NCBI GenBank assembly: GCA_046760985.1 | Contig: JBHIFE010000061.1 | Location: 1-8,246, forward strand | DNA length: 8,246 nt | Reading direction: 5' to 3' | Source of the DNA: JBHIFE01 sp046760985 | GTDB lineage: Bacteria > Chloroflexota > Dehalococcoidia > Dehalococcoidales > RBG-16-60-22 | Shown here: one piece after another, positions 1-6,773 of the stretch | Layout: each line of letters starts with the position of its first letter | Numbering within the stretch: position 1 is the first letter of the stretch | Position numbers and translations under genes: made by a program | The notes under the pieces: model-generated | Told to the model about the DNA's origin: nothing | Seen by the model: only the letters and a program-made list of their open reading frames with translations | Database searches by the model: none

Positions 1-1296
1 TTTGATATATCCATCCTTGAGCTGGGTGAAGGCACCTTCCAGGTCAAGTCAACCAGCGGTGATACTCACCTCGGTGGCGATGACTTCGACCAGAGAGTTA
101 TGGACTGGCTCTGTGATGAGTTCAAACGAGATCAGGGAATAGACCTCAGACAGGATAAAATGGCACTACAACGACTAAAGGAAGCCGCCGAAAAGGCTAA
201 GTGCGAGCTATCCACCGTTCAACAGACTGAAGTAAACCTCCCGTTTATCACCGCTGACGCCAGCGGTCCGAAACACCTCAGTATTACTCTTACCCGGGCT
301 AAACTAGAGCAACTGGTAATGGATTTGGTGGAAAAAACGCTGGGTCCCTGTAAACAAGCATTGGAAGATGCCGGAAAGACCGCCGCCCAGATTGATGAGG
401 TGATTCTAGTTGGTGGGCAGACCAGAATGCCACTGGTTCAACAGAAGGTAACACAATTCTTTGGCAAGGAAGCCCATAAGGGTGTCAACCCGGATGAGGT
501 GGTAGCTGTAGGTGCTGCCATTCAGGCGGGAGTACTCAAGGGAGAGGTTAAGGAGGTTCTGCTGCTTGATGTTACCCCCCTTACCCTGGGTATCGAGACC
601 CTTGGCGGCGTGGCTACTCCCCTCATCCCCCGCAACACCACCATCCCCACCTCCAAGAGCCAGATCTTCAGTACTGCCGCTGATAATCAACCCAGTGTAG
701 AAATCCATGTCATCCAAGGGGAGAGACCTATGGCAAACGATAACCGGACACTGGGACGATTCATGCTTGACGGTATCTTACCAGCGCCACGAGGCGTCCC
801 CCAAATTGAGGTTAGCTTTGATATTGATGCTAATGGCATTCTCAACGTTAAGGCTCACGACAAGGGAACCGGTCGGGAGCAGAAAATAACGATTACTGCC
901 TCCAGTGGACTAAGCAAGGAAGAGGTAGATAGAATGCAAAAGGAAGCGGAGATGCACGCCGCTGAGGATGCCAAGCGCCGTGAGGAAGTGGAAACACGCA
1001 ATGCTGCTGACACCCTCGCCTATACCGCGGAAAAAACCCTTCGTGAGCATAAAGATAAGATACCCTCAGACTTGAATCAAGAGGTGGAAAATAAGGTAGC
1101 AGCAGTACGCTCAGCACTACAGGGTACCGATATTGACGCCATTCGTCGGGCAAGTCAAGAACTATCTGATGCCATGCAGAAGGTGGGTGCTACTATCTAT
1201 CAACAGCAGCCACCACCGCCACCGGGCGGTGAGCCACCCCCAGGCGAGGGTGGAGAAGGGGAAGACACAGTAGAAGGCGAGTTTAGAGAGGTCTAA
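1..1296 (+). CDS. dnaK: Molecular chaperone DnaK (Hsp70), 5'-truncated by the window edge
   Basis: DnaK is the cytosolic ATP-driven Hsp70 chaperone; it works with DnaJ and GrpE to bind and release exposed hydrophobic segments. The frame is open from base 1, and its first residue aligns with about residue 200 of E. coli DnaK, so roughly 200 N-terminal residues lie outside; 431 are visible. Seen: NGDTHLGGEDFD-like segment SGDTHLGGDDFD (about residues 19-30), the Hsp70 signature VILVGGQTRMPLVQ (134-147), the interdomain linker VLLLD (186-190) followed by VTPLTLGIETLGG, the beta substrate-binding domain to about residue 305, then the helical lid. The tail from about residue 398 contains five consecutive prolines, then GGEPPPGEGGEGE, and ends in EGEFREV, resembling the usual acidic DnaK C-terminus. 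No dnaJ follows directly, unlike many dnaK operons; grpE or dnaJ could lie upstream. The family assignment is certain. Confidence 0.98.
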   Translation, partial: FDISILELGEGTFQVKSTSGDTHLGGDDFDQRVMDWLCDEFKRDQGIDLRQDKMALQRLKEAAEKAKCELSTVQQTEVNLPFITADASGPKHLSITLTRAKLEQLVMDLVEKTLGPCKQALEDAGKTAAQIDEVILVGGQTRMPLVQQKVTQFFGKEAHKGVNPDEVVAVGAAIQAGVLKGEVKEVLLLDVTPLTLGIETLGGVATPLIPRNTTIPTSKSQIFSTAADNQPSVEIHVIQGERPMANDNRTLGRFMLDGILPAPRGVPQIEVSFDIDANGILNVKAHDKGTGREQKITITASSGLSKEEVDRMQKEAEMHAAEDAKRREEVETRNAADTLAYTAEKTLREHKDKIPSDLNQEVENKVAAVRSALQGTDIDAIRRASQELSDAMQKVGATIYQQQPPPPPGGEPPPGEGGEGEDTVEGEFREV

Positions 1297-1435
1297 GCGC
1301 CAAAATCCACATAACGATATTATTAAAAATTAGGGAAACAAATCAAAGCTAATTAGCTAGGAATTGTTTCTAGAGTTATGTAAAGGAGAAGGCGAGTTCT
1401 GCCAGGTTTAGGTTAATAAAGGGATAAAGCCCCGA
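1297..1435. other. AT-rich 3' untranslated stretch after dnaK with two short palindromes
   Basis: No coding sequence is seen here. The stretch separates the dnaK stop from the terminator and is AT-rich. It contains a perfect 12-bp palindrome, AGCTAATTAGCT (1347-1358). This overlaps a second imperfect hairpin, CTAGGAA / TTTCTAG (1357-1363 with 1367-1373, one G-U pair, 3-nt loop). A Shine-Dalgarno-like AAAGGAG (1382-1388) is not followed by any usable start codon. No convincing RNA gene or promoter could be recognised. Confidence 0.5.
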
Positions 1436-1468
1436 CCCCCTCTCTTTTGAAAGAGAGGGGGTTTTTAT
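1436..1468 (+). terminator. Strong intrinsic (Rho-independent) terminator after dnaK
   Basis: An 11-bp perfect stem pairs CCCCCTCTCTT (1436-1446) with AAGAGAGGGGG (1451-1461) around a 4-nt loop TTGA (1447-1450). It is followed immediately by five T residues and then ATT. The five G-C pairs sit at the stem base next to the U-tract, the classical layout. It works only for + strand transcription, because no A-run precedes the left arm. It therefore ends the dnaK transcript about 140 nt beyond the stop codon. Confidence 0.9.
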
Positions 1469-1476
1469 TCTACACT
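1447..1476 (+). promoter_or_regulatory. Candidate sigma-70-type promoter nested in the dnaK terminator
   Basis: TTGAAA (1447-1452, 5 of 6 to the -35 consensus) is separated by 18 nt from TACACT (1471-1476, 4 of 6 to the -10 consensus). The -35 box begins in the terminator loop, and the spacer is formed by the 3' arm plus the T-tract. Predicted initiation near 1483 would give a leader of about 36 nt containing the ribosome binding site of the radical SAM gene. The terminator would otherwise block read-through from dnaK, so a promoter is expected about here. The match is suggestive only. Confidence 0.4.
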
Positions 1477-1507
1477 GTAAGGGAAGAGGGGCTATCCCGG
1501 GTAGTCT

Positions 1508-1521
1508 GGAGGAGGAATTTG
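1508..1521 (+). promoter_or_regulatory. Shine-Dalgarno and TTG start of the radical SAM gene
   Basis: GGAGGAGG (1508-1515) is an extended anti-16S match. Its first GGAGG lies 6 nt before TTG (1519-1521). This decides the start. The in-frame ATG at 1537 is too far away to use this site, and a further in-frame TTG at 1447 lies in the terminator loop with no ribosome binding site. Confidence 0.75.
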
Positions 1522-3348
1522 ACCTATTTAGACAGTATGCTTCATCAGGTTACCAAGCCAGCCCGCTATACCGGTGGTGAGTGGAATAGTATAGTCAAGG
1601 ATTGGGAATCAACTCCTATCAGAATTGCCCTCAGTTATCCTGATTCCTACGAAATAGGCATGTCCAATATAGCCTTACCTATCCTCTATGACTTACTCAA
1701 TAGTCAGCCGGATGTTCTTGCCGAGAGAGTTTATGCCCCTTGGGTAGATATGACAGCCGCCATGCAAGCTAAGGGCATAGCCTTATTTAGCCTGGAATCC
1801 AAGCGCCCATTAAAAGACTTTGATATTATTGGTTTCTCCCTGGGCTATGAACTTACCTATACCAATGTATTGAATATGCTTCACCTGGCTCAAATACCAG
1901 TACTAGCCTCGGAGAGAAACGATTCCCATCCGGTAGTAATCGCCGGCGGTAGTTGCTCTCTGAATCCAGAGCCCATGGCTGACTTTATTGACATCTTTGT
2001 CATTGGAGATGGTGAAGAGGTATTGCTGGAGTTGCTTAATAGCTTCCGAAACTGGAAAGAACAAGGCGCCGCCAAAAAGGAGCTATTTCGCCAAGTAGCT
2101 GCCATCCCCGGCATCTACATACCCAGCCTATATCAAGTGGAATATCAGGCTGATGGTTTACTGAAAAGCATTACTCCCACCGTAGCTGAGGCTAAACCTA
2201 GCATTCAGCGACGATTAGTAACCAGGCTGCCGCCGGCAGTGACCAAACCGGTAGTCCCCTATATTGAGGTAATTCACGACCGAGGGGCAATAGAGATTCA
2301 GCGGGGCTGTAGCCGCGGTTGCCGCTTTTGCCAGGCAGGTATCATATATCGCCCGGTACGTGAACGCCCCCATGAGGAAGTACTAAAGGCAGCCGGAGAA
2401 CTCATCACCAACTGCGGCTATGATGAGGTCTCTCTGGTCTCACTAAACACCACTGACTATGCCGGCATTGATGAACTGGTGGCTAGCCTTTCCCACCATT
2501 ACCCTAATCTTACCCTATCGCTTCCCAGCCTTCGTATTGATAATTTTTCGGTGAGATTGATGAACTCTCTCCCCTCCCGAAGTAAGACCGGGCTCACCTT
2601 CGCTCCCGAGGCTGGAAGCGAAAGACTACGACGCATCATCAATAAGAATACCTCTGAAGACAAAATTCTGGAAACGGCGGCTACTGCCTTTGAGCAGGGT
2701 TGGACCAGTCTCAAACTGTATTTTATGCTGGGCTTACCCACCGAAACCACTGATGATGTAGAAAGTATTATTCAGCTGGTAAATAGAATCCGCTCAGCGG
2801 GCAGGAAGACTAGCGGGAAAAGACCCCAAGTAAGGGTCAGTGTATCAAGCTTTGTGCCCAAGCCACATACACCTTTTCAGTGGGTAGCCCAAGAGAGGGG
2901 GCAACAACTAAGCGCTAAACATGAACTTCTTAAGTCAGGGTTGCATCGGAAGGGGATAAAATTATCTTGGCAAGACCCAAGACTAAGCCTGCTGGAGGCA
3001 GCGTTGTCACGGGGAGACAGACGATTAGGTAAAGTCATCTATCGTGCCTGGAAGCTGGGCTCAACCTTTGATGCTTGGGATGAATATTTTAATTATGAAA
3101 ACTGGCTTCGCGCCTTTACCGAGAGTGGGCTTGAACCCAGCTTCTATGCCCAGCGTCAATACGCTCTGGATGAGCTCCTACCCTGGGCTCACATTGATGC
3201 AGGAATATCACCGGCTTTCCTGAAACGAGAATATCAGCGAGCTACAGAAGGAAGGGAAACCCCTGACTGTCGCTATGATGCTTGTAGTGCTTGCGGACTG
3301 CAACACTGGCATCCGACTTGCCGGCAAAAGTATCCGGGCTCAGCTTGA
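1519..3348 (+). CDS. B12-binding-like domain radical SAM protein (TIGR03960-type family)
   Basis: A 609-residue radical SAM enzyme of a widespread but uncharacterised family; its reaction is not known. The N-terminus contains the family segment KPARYTGGEWNS, then a Rossmann-like B12-binding-type domain (about residues 30-230) with AGGSCSLNPEPMADF and a GDGEE motif. No canonical DxHxxG cobalamin-ligand motif is seen, so cobalamin use is doubtful. The radical SAM core starts with CSRGCRFC (Cys264, Cys268, Cys271; CX3CX2C), which would hold the 4Fe-4S cluster that cleaves S-adenosylmethionine. Downstream come FAPEAGSERLRR and LKLYFMLGLPTET, typical of the family. The C-terminus has a cysteine group (Cys584, Cys589, Cys592, Cys601) that may bind a second cluster or metal. 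The family partner DUF2344 (TIGR03936), often fused or next door, is absent; convergent gyrA follows. Family confidence is high, function unknown. Confidence 0.88.
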   Translation: MTYLDSMLHQVTKPARYTGGEWNSIVKDWESTPIRIALSYPDSYEIGMSNIALPILYDLLNSQPDVLAERVYAPWVDMTAAMQAKGIALFSLESKRPLKDFDIIGFSLGYELTYTNVLNMLHLAQIPVLASERNDSHPVVIAGGSCSLNPEPMADFIDIFVIGDGEEVLLELLNSFRNWKEQGAAKKELFRQVAAIPGIYIPSLYQVEYQADGLLKSITPTVAEAKPSIQRRLVTRLPPAVTKPVVPYIEVIHDRGAIEIQRGCSRGCRFCQAGIIYRPVRERPHEEVLKAAGELITNCGYDEVSLVSLNTTDYAGIDELVASLSHHYPNLTLSLPSLRIDNFSVRLMNSLPSRSKTGLTFAPEAGSERLRRIINKNTSEDKILETAATAFEQGWTSLKLYFMLGLPTETTDDVESIIQLVNRIRSAGRKTSGKRPQVRVSVSSFVPKPHTPFQWVAQERGQQLSAKHELLKSGLHRKGIKLSWQDPRLSLLEAALSRGDRRLGKVIYRAWKLGSTFDAWDEYFNYENWLRAFTESGLEPSFYAQRQYALDELLPWAHIDAGISPAFLKREYQRATEGRETPDCRYDACSACGLQHWHPTCRQKYPGSA

Positions 3349-3350
3349 GC
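3338..3350. other. Short hairpin at the convergent radical SAM / gyrA junction
   Basis: GCTCA (3338-3342) pairs with TGAGC (3346-3350) around a 3-nt loop, spanning the radical SAM stop codon. No T-tract follows on either strand, so it is at best a weak terminator. The genes on the two strands end 12 bp apart, and no better terminator is visible for either. Confidence 0.25.
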
Positions 3351-3360
3351 TTAATGACCC

Positions 3361-5811
3361 TTACCTTTTTCCCGCAACAAAGGAAGTAATGGCTACTACC
3401 TTATCGCCGGAGCCGAGTCTCATTAGCCTTACCCCCTGAGTACTCCTGCCCTGAATGGTGATACCCTGCCTAGGGTCTTTTTCCTTTACCGGAATACGGG
3501 TAACAATCCCGTCCGCCGATATTATCATTACTTGTTCCGATAGAGAAACCACTTTAGCGGCAGCCACCTCACCCGACTTTTCAACCAGTTTAAAAGTCCT
3601 TACTCCACTGCCAGCGCGCTTCTGCCGCGGGTACTTAACAATTGGGGTGAGCTTACCATAACCGCCGGTGGTCACCACTAGCAGGCAAGCATCTGCTTCA
3701 GCTTTATCCATACTGACCACATGGTCACCGGGTGCCAGACGAATGGCACGCACCCCGCCACTGGTTCTGGAGGTAGCTCTTAAACTGGAGACAGCAAACC
3801 TGATTGACTGCCCTTTTTGAGTTACAAAGATGACCTCATCTTGGTCGGTGGCTAAACAGGCAGCAACCAACTCGTCTCCCTCCGCCAAATCCATAGCAAT
3901 AAGTCCACTACTCCGCACCGAAGCAAAATTATCCACCGCTGTCTTCTTTATCTCCCCTTGGGAAGTAGCCAGCAACATATAGGTATCTGGCACAAACTCG
4001 GTCACGGCTACCACCGCGGTAACCCTCTCACCCTCAGTGACCGGGAACAAATTAATCACTGCCGTCCCTTTAGCCAACCGAGAGCTATCCGCCGGGATTT
4101 CATAACACTTAAGAGAGAAGACCTTACCCCGGTTGGTAAAGAAAAAGAGGTTATCATGGGTATCAGCCACCGCCAGCAATCGTACCGGGTCACCTTCCCT
4201 AGTTACCATACCTTTAATGCCCCTGCCACCGCGGTGCTGCGGTGTGTAGGCGCGAGCTGGCACCCGTTTCACATATCCCCGCTTACTGAGGGTCACCACC
4301 ATTCTTTGATGGGGGATAAGGTCTTCCTCAGCAAATCCCACCACCCCTTGCTCAACTATCTCAGTTCGCCGTGAGTCGCCATATTTGGACTTCAATTCAT
4401 CCACCTCTCCCTTTACCAGGAGAAGTATTCGCCTGGGGTTAGCCAGAAGGTCTTCCAGATAAGCGATCGTCTTTACCACCTCAGCATACTCATCAAGTAT
4501 CTTGCGCCGCTCTAGATTAGCCAAGCGACGTAACTGCATATCAAGAATAGCCTGTGCCTGGGTCTGAGATAAGCCAAAGTTAGCCATAAGGCTGTGGCGA
4601 GCCGCTTCAGCAGTATCAGACTTGCGGATGATAGCAATCACTCTATCTATATTATCCAGAGCGATTCTAAGCCCTTCCAAGATATGGGCTCTCGCCTTAG
4701 CCTGTTTCAGTTCAAATCTAGAGCGGCGAGTGATAACCTGGTGGCGGAAATCTATATAATTTTGAAGTGCCTCTTTAAGACTAATTACCCTGGGTTGCCC
4801 ATCAACCAGAGCCAGCATATTGACAAAGAAGGCAGACTGCATGGTGGTATATTTATACAGGTTGTTGAGCAACTGTTCTGGGTAAACCTCTCTTCTTAGC
4901 TCAATGACAATACGCATACCCTGGCGGTCTGACTCATCACGCAGTTCGCTGATACCAGTAATTTTTTTATTTCTGACCAGCTCAGCTATGGTCTCTATCA
5001 GGGCAGCCTTGTTCATCTGATAAGGGAGCTCAGTAACCACTATGCGATGGCGTCCGGTCCCCGAGATGCTTTCAATGCGAGCCTTAGCCCGAACCACAAT
5101 TTTGCCATGTCCGGTAGCATAGGCATTTCTAATCCCTTCCTGCCCCATGATGATGCCAGCCGTAGGGAAATCAGGTCCTTTAATAAACTGGGTAAGCTCA
5201 TCAATCGTCGCCCCGGGCTTATCAATGAGATAAGAAATAGCATCACATACCTCACTGAGGTTATGCGGGGGGATATTGGTCGCCATCCCAACCGCAATCC
5301 CGGCACTGCCATTAAGCAGTAGGTTAGGTAACCGTGTTGGCAGGACTCTAGGCTCCTTGAGGCTGTCATCAAAGTTGGGCATAAAGTCCACGGTATCCTT
5401 ATCAATATCAACCAGCATCTCTTCGGCAATCCTAGCCAGGCGCGCCTCAGTATAACGCATAGCTGCCGGGGGGTCATTGTCCATACTGCCAAAATTACCC
5501 TGCCCATCAACCAGCAGGTAACGCATGGAGAAATCCTGTGCCATGCGCACCATGGCGTCGTAAACAGAAGCGTCACCATGAGGATGGTACTTACCTAACA
5601 CCTCACCAACAATACGGGCACTCTTCTTATGGGGACTGGTATGAGTTAGTCCCATGTCACCCATAGCATAAAGAATACGCCGATGCACTGGCTTTAGCCC
5701 GTCCCGCACATCAGGTAAGGCACGGGAAACGATAACACTCATGGCATAATCAAGATAGGAACTCCGCATTTCGTCTTCTATCTTTGTCGGCTTAACCGTT
5801 CCTAAAACCAT
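3361..5811 (-). CDS. gyrA: DNA gyrase subunit A
   Basis: GyrA is the breakage-reunion subunit of the A2B2 gyrase, which introduces negative supercoils using ATP. Its 816-residue length fits the family. Seen: the N-terminal winged-helix region with the catalytic tyrosine Tyr120 in AAMRYTEARL; the quinolone-determining region KYHPHGDASVYD (residues 74-85); the IPPHNLSEV and tower regions; the coiled coil around residues 360-470 ending in the second dimer gate; and a six-blade beta-pinwheel C-terminal domain opening with the GyrA box as QHRGGRG (residues 525-531). The box favours GyrA over ParC. At the position of E. coli Ser83 this protein has Ala81, while the Asp87 equivalent is kept (Asp85). 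There is no long acidic tail. ATG 5811 has AAGGAGG 10 nt upstream. It is the second gene after the TPR gene, 20 bp apart, and probably co-transcribed. gyrB is not in the window. Confidence 0.97.
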   Translation of the reverse strand: MVLGTVKPTKIEDEMRSSYLDYAMSVIVSRALPDVRDGLKPVHRRILYAMGDMGLTHTSPHKKSARIVGEVLGKYHPHGDASVYDAMVRMAQDFSMRYLLVDGQGNFGSMDNDPPAAMRYTEARLARIAEEMLVDIDKDTVDFMPNFDDSLKEPRVLPTRLPNLLLNGSAGIAVGMATNIPPHNLSEVCDAISYLIDKPGATIDELTQFIKGPDFPTAGIIMGQEGIRNAYATGHGKIVVRAKARIESISGTGRHRIVVTELPYQMNKAALIETIAELVRNKKITGISELRDESDRQGMRIVIELRREVYPEQLLNNLYKYTTMQSAFFVNMLALVDGQPRVISLKEALQNYIDFRHQVITRRSRFELKQAKARAHILEGLRIALDNIDRVIAIIRKSDTAEAARHSLMANFGLSQTQAQAILDMQLRRLANLERRKILDEYAEVVKTIAYLEDLLANPRRILLLVKGEVDELKSKYGDSRRTEIVEQGVVGFAEEDLIPHQRMVVTLSKRGYVKRVPARAYTPQHRGGRGIKGMVTREGDPVRLLAVADTHDNLFFFTNRGKVFSLKCYEIPADSSRLAKGTAVINLFPVTEGERVTAVVAVTEFVPDTYMLLATSQGEIKKTAVDNFASVRSSGLIAMDLAEGDELVAACLATDQDEVIFVTQKGQSIRFAVSSLRATSRTSGGVRAIRLAPGDHVVSMDKAEADACLLVVTTGGYGKLTPIVKYPRQKRAGSGVRTFKLVEKSGEVAAAKVVSLSEQVMIISADGIVTRIPVKEKDPRQGITIQGRSTQGVRLMRLGSGDKVVAITSFVAGKR

Positions 5812-5821
5812 AGCCTTTGAA

Positions 5822-5828
5822 CCTCCTT
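5822..5828 (-). promoter_or_regulatory. Shine-Dalgarno of gyrA in the TPR-gyrA junction
   Basis: On the minus strand AAGGAGG lies 10 nt before the gyrA ATG and 3 nt after the TPR stop codon. Ribosomes ending the TPR gene would therefore finish next to the gyrA initiation site, which allows translational coupling and supports a two-gene operon. Confidence 0.8.
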
Positions 5829-5831
5829 ATG

Positions 5832-6650
5832 CTACTCTTCGTCACTAACCAACTCATCATTAATGTCAGCCGCCTCCTCGGGCAATACTTCTATTCGCTC
5901 TCCACCGATTATGGTATAGCCGGGCTCTTCCACCACTTCTTCCTCATATTCTGGCTCTAGCTTGAACATTCTCTCCTCAACAAAAGGTCGGAGTTCCTCC
6001 ACTCCCTTAGGCGGGAAGGAAAGTCGTCCCACCTGACTTGGGTCCTGATATACCTCTCTGATAATAACGCTCATCGCTTCTTCCGTTGAGCTGACAATAG
6101 CCGCCGAATACTTGTTACCCCCCTCGATTAATTTGATGAGTCGCTGTGCGTGCCTAGGCTCAACCTGCCCCAGATACTCCCCGCGACTGTTTTCCACTAT
6201 TAAATTAGGACCGTGTATCTTCAAATATACCTCAGCGCCAGCCACCATCCTTGCCCGTATCTCCTTTGGTGCCAAGTGATAAAGAATAACCACTCCAGCC
6301 TTGCCGATTTCCTCAATAAATTGCTGAGGTTCAACCTTACGGGACTCTGCCTCTGAACTCACCGCCTCTTCGCCCAGGTAGCTTAACCGCTGCAGATTCT
6401 TCTTGGCGATGGCATTAAAAGGGTCAAGTTCTATAGCTCGCTGGTAAGCTTCTCTTGCCTGCGAATACTCCCCCAGCTCCATATAAGCCCTACCTAAACG
6501 ATTATAGGCATCAACGTCTTTGGGGAAGTTATCTATTATGTCCTTGTTAGCGGCTACTGCCTCCCGCCACCGACCTTGCATAGCCAAGTCTATAGCCTGC
6601 TTACTGCGCTGCCGCTTTAGTCTTGCCAGCCTTTCTTCCTGATAGGTCAT
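5832..6650 (-). CDS. TPR protein with a HIRAN-like C-terminal region, upstream of gyrA
   Basis: A 272-residue probable cytoplasmic protein; no signal peptide or membrane segment is seen. It opens with a very basic helix (ERLARLKRQRSK, residues 6-17), then about two tetratricopeptide repeats. The first is about 17-43; the second, 45-77, is near consensus (AYNRLGRAYMELGEYSQA, ending AIELDP). TPRs bind other proteins. After a linker (about 92-115), residues about 118-212 look like a compact beta-rich domain; the stretch LIVENSRGEYLGQVEPRHAQ plus the following LIKLIEGG resembles the centre of HIRAN domains, which bind DNA ends. This is an impression, not a proven match. The last 40 residues are strongly acidic. 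ATG 6650 is chosen because a TTG at 6710 falls in the candidate promoter and has no ribosome site; GGTGG just before the ATG is a weak site. It heads the gyrA operon. Function is unknown. Confidence 0.85.
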   Translation of the reverse strand: MTYQEERLARLKRQRSKQAIDLAMQGRWREAVAANKDIIDNFPKDVDAYNRLGRAYMELGEYSQAREAYQRAIELDPFNAIAKKNLQRLSYLGEEAVSSEAESRKVEPQQFIEEIGKAGVVILYHLAPKEIRARMVAGAEVYLKIHGPNLIVENSRGEYLGQVEPRHAQRLIKLIEGGNKYSAAIVSSTEEAMSVIIREVYQDPSQVGRLSFPPKGVEELRPFVEERMFKLEPEYEEEVVEEPGYTIIGGERIEVLPEEAADINDELVSDEE

Positions 6651-6685
6651 TATCCACCCCGAAACTGACTCAATTTTGACTATAT

Positions 6686-6714
6686 ATTCTACTCCAACCG
6701 CCCCAGCCAAACAA
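6686..6714 (-). promoter_or_regulatory. Candidate promoter of the TPR-gyrA operon
   Basis: Read on the minus strand, TTGTTT (6714-6709, 3 of 6 to -35) lies 17 nt before TAGAAT (6691-6686, 5 of 6 to -10). Predicted initiation near 6679 gives a leader of about 28 nt before ATG 6650. The -10 is good and the spacing ideal, but the -35 is weak. It also overlaps an alternative TTG start, which argues against that start. Confidence 0.45.
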
Positions 6715-6743
6715 GGGGGGATAAGGTTAGAAAGGGAACTAAT

Positions 6744-6773
6744 TTGACCAACTATCTTAATTATTGTTAGAAT
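6744..6773 (+). promoter_or_regulatory. Candidate promoter of the NifU-like gene
   Basis: TTGACC (6744-6749, 5 of 6 to -35) is followed after 18 nt by TAGAAT (6768-6773, 5 of 6 to -10), which is preceded by TGT, forming an extended -10. Predicted initiation near 6780 gives a leader of about 28 nt. This is the best promoter match in the window. It stands back to back with the TPR-gyrA promoter, with 29 bp between the two -35 boxes. Confidence 0.65.

Noticed and set aside
1378..1388. ATG directly followed by TAA, then an SD-like AAAGGAG, suggesting a leader peptide or start-stop element
   Set aside because: No SD precedes the ATG, and no start codon follows AAAGGAG at a usable distance. It is probably chance in AT-rich sequence.
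1447..1518. N-terminal extension of the radical SAM gene from a TTG at 1447
   Set aside because: The TTG sits in the loop of the strong terminator and has no ribosome binding site. The extension codes for terminator arm sequence, and the family's normal N-terminus begins close to TTG 1519, which has a strong SD.
1297..1518. Riboswitch or attenuator in the dnaK / radical SAM gap
   Set aside because: The terminator has no convincing competing antiterminator pairing upstream, and no known riboswitch core motif was recognised. The terminator is explained by dnaK.
3958..4374. 138-codon open frame on the plus strand antisense to gyrA
   Set aside because: It is antisense to the GyrA pinwheel region with no domain or plausible ribosome site, and the gyrA frame explains the sequence fully.
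5040..5579. 179-codon open frame on the minus strand in another frame of gyrA
   Set aside because: It lies entirely inside the well-conserved gyrA coding sequence, shows no recognisable domain and has Trp/Leu/Arg-rich out-of-frame composition.
6651..6710. N-terminal extension of the TPR protein from a TTG at 6710
   Set aside because: No ribosome binding site is seen, the start falls in the candidate -35 box, and the 20 extra residues do not look like part of the domain. ATG 6650 is preferred.
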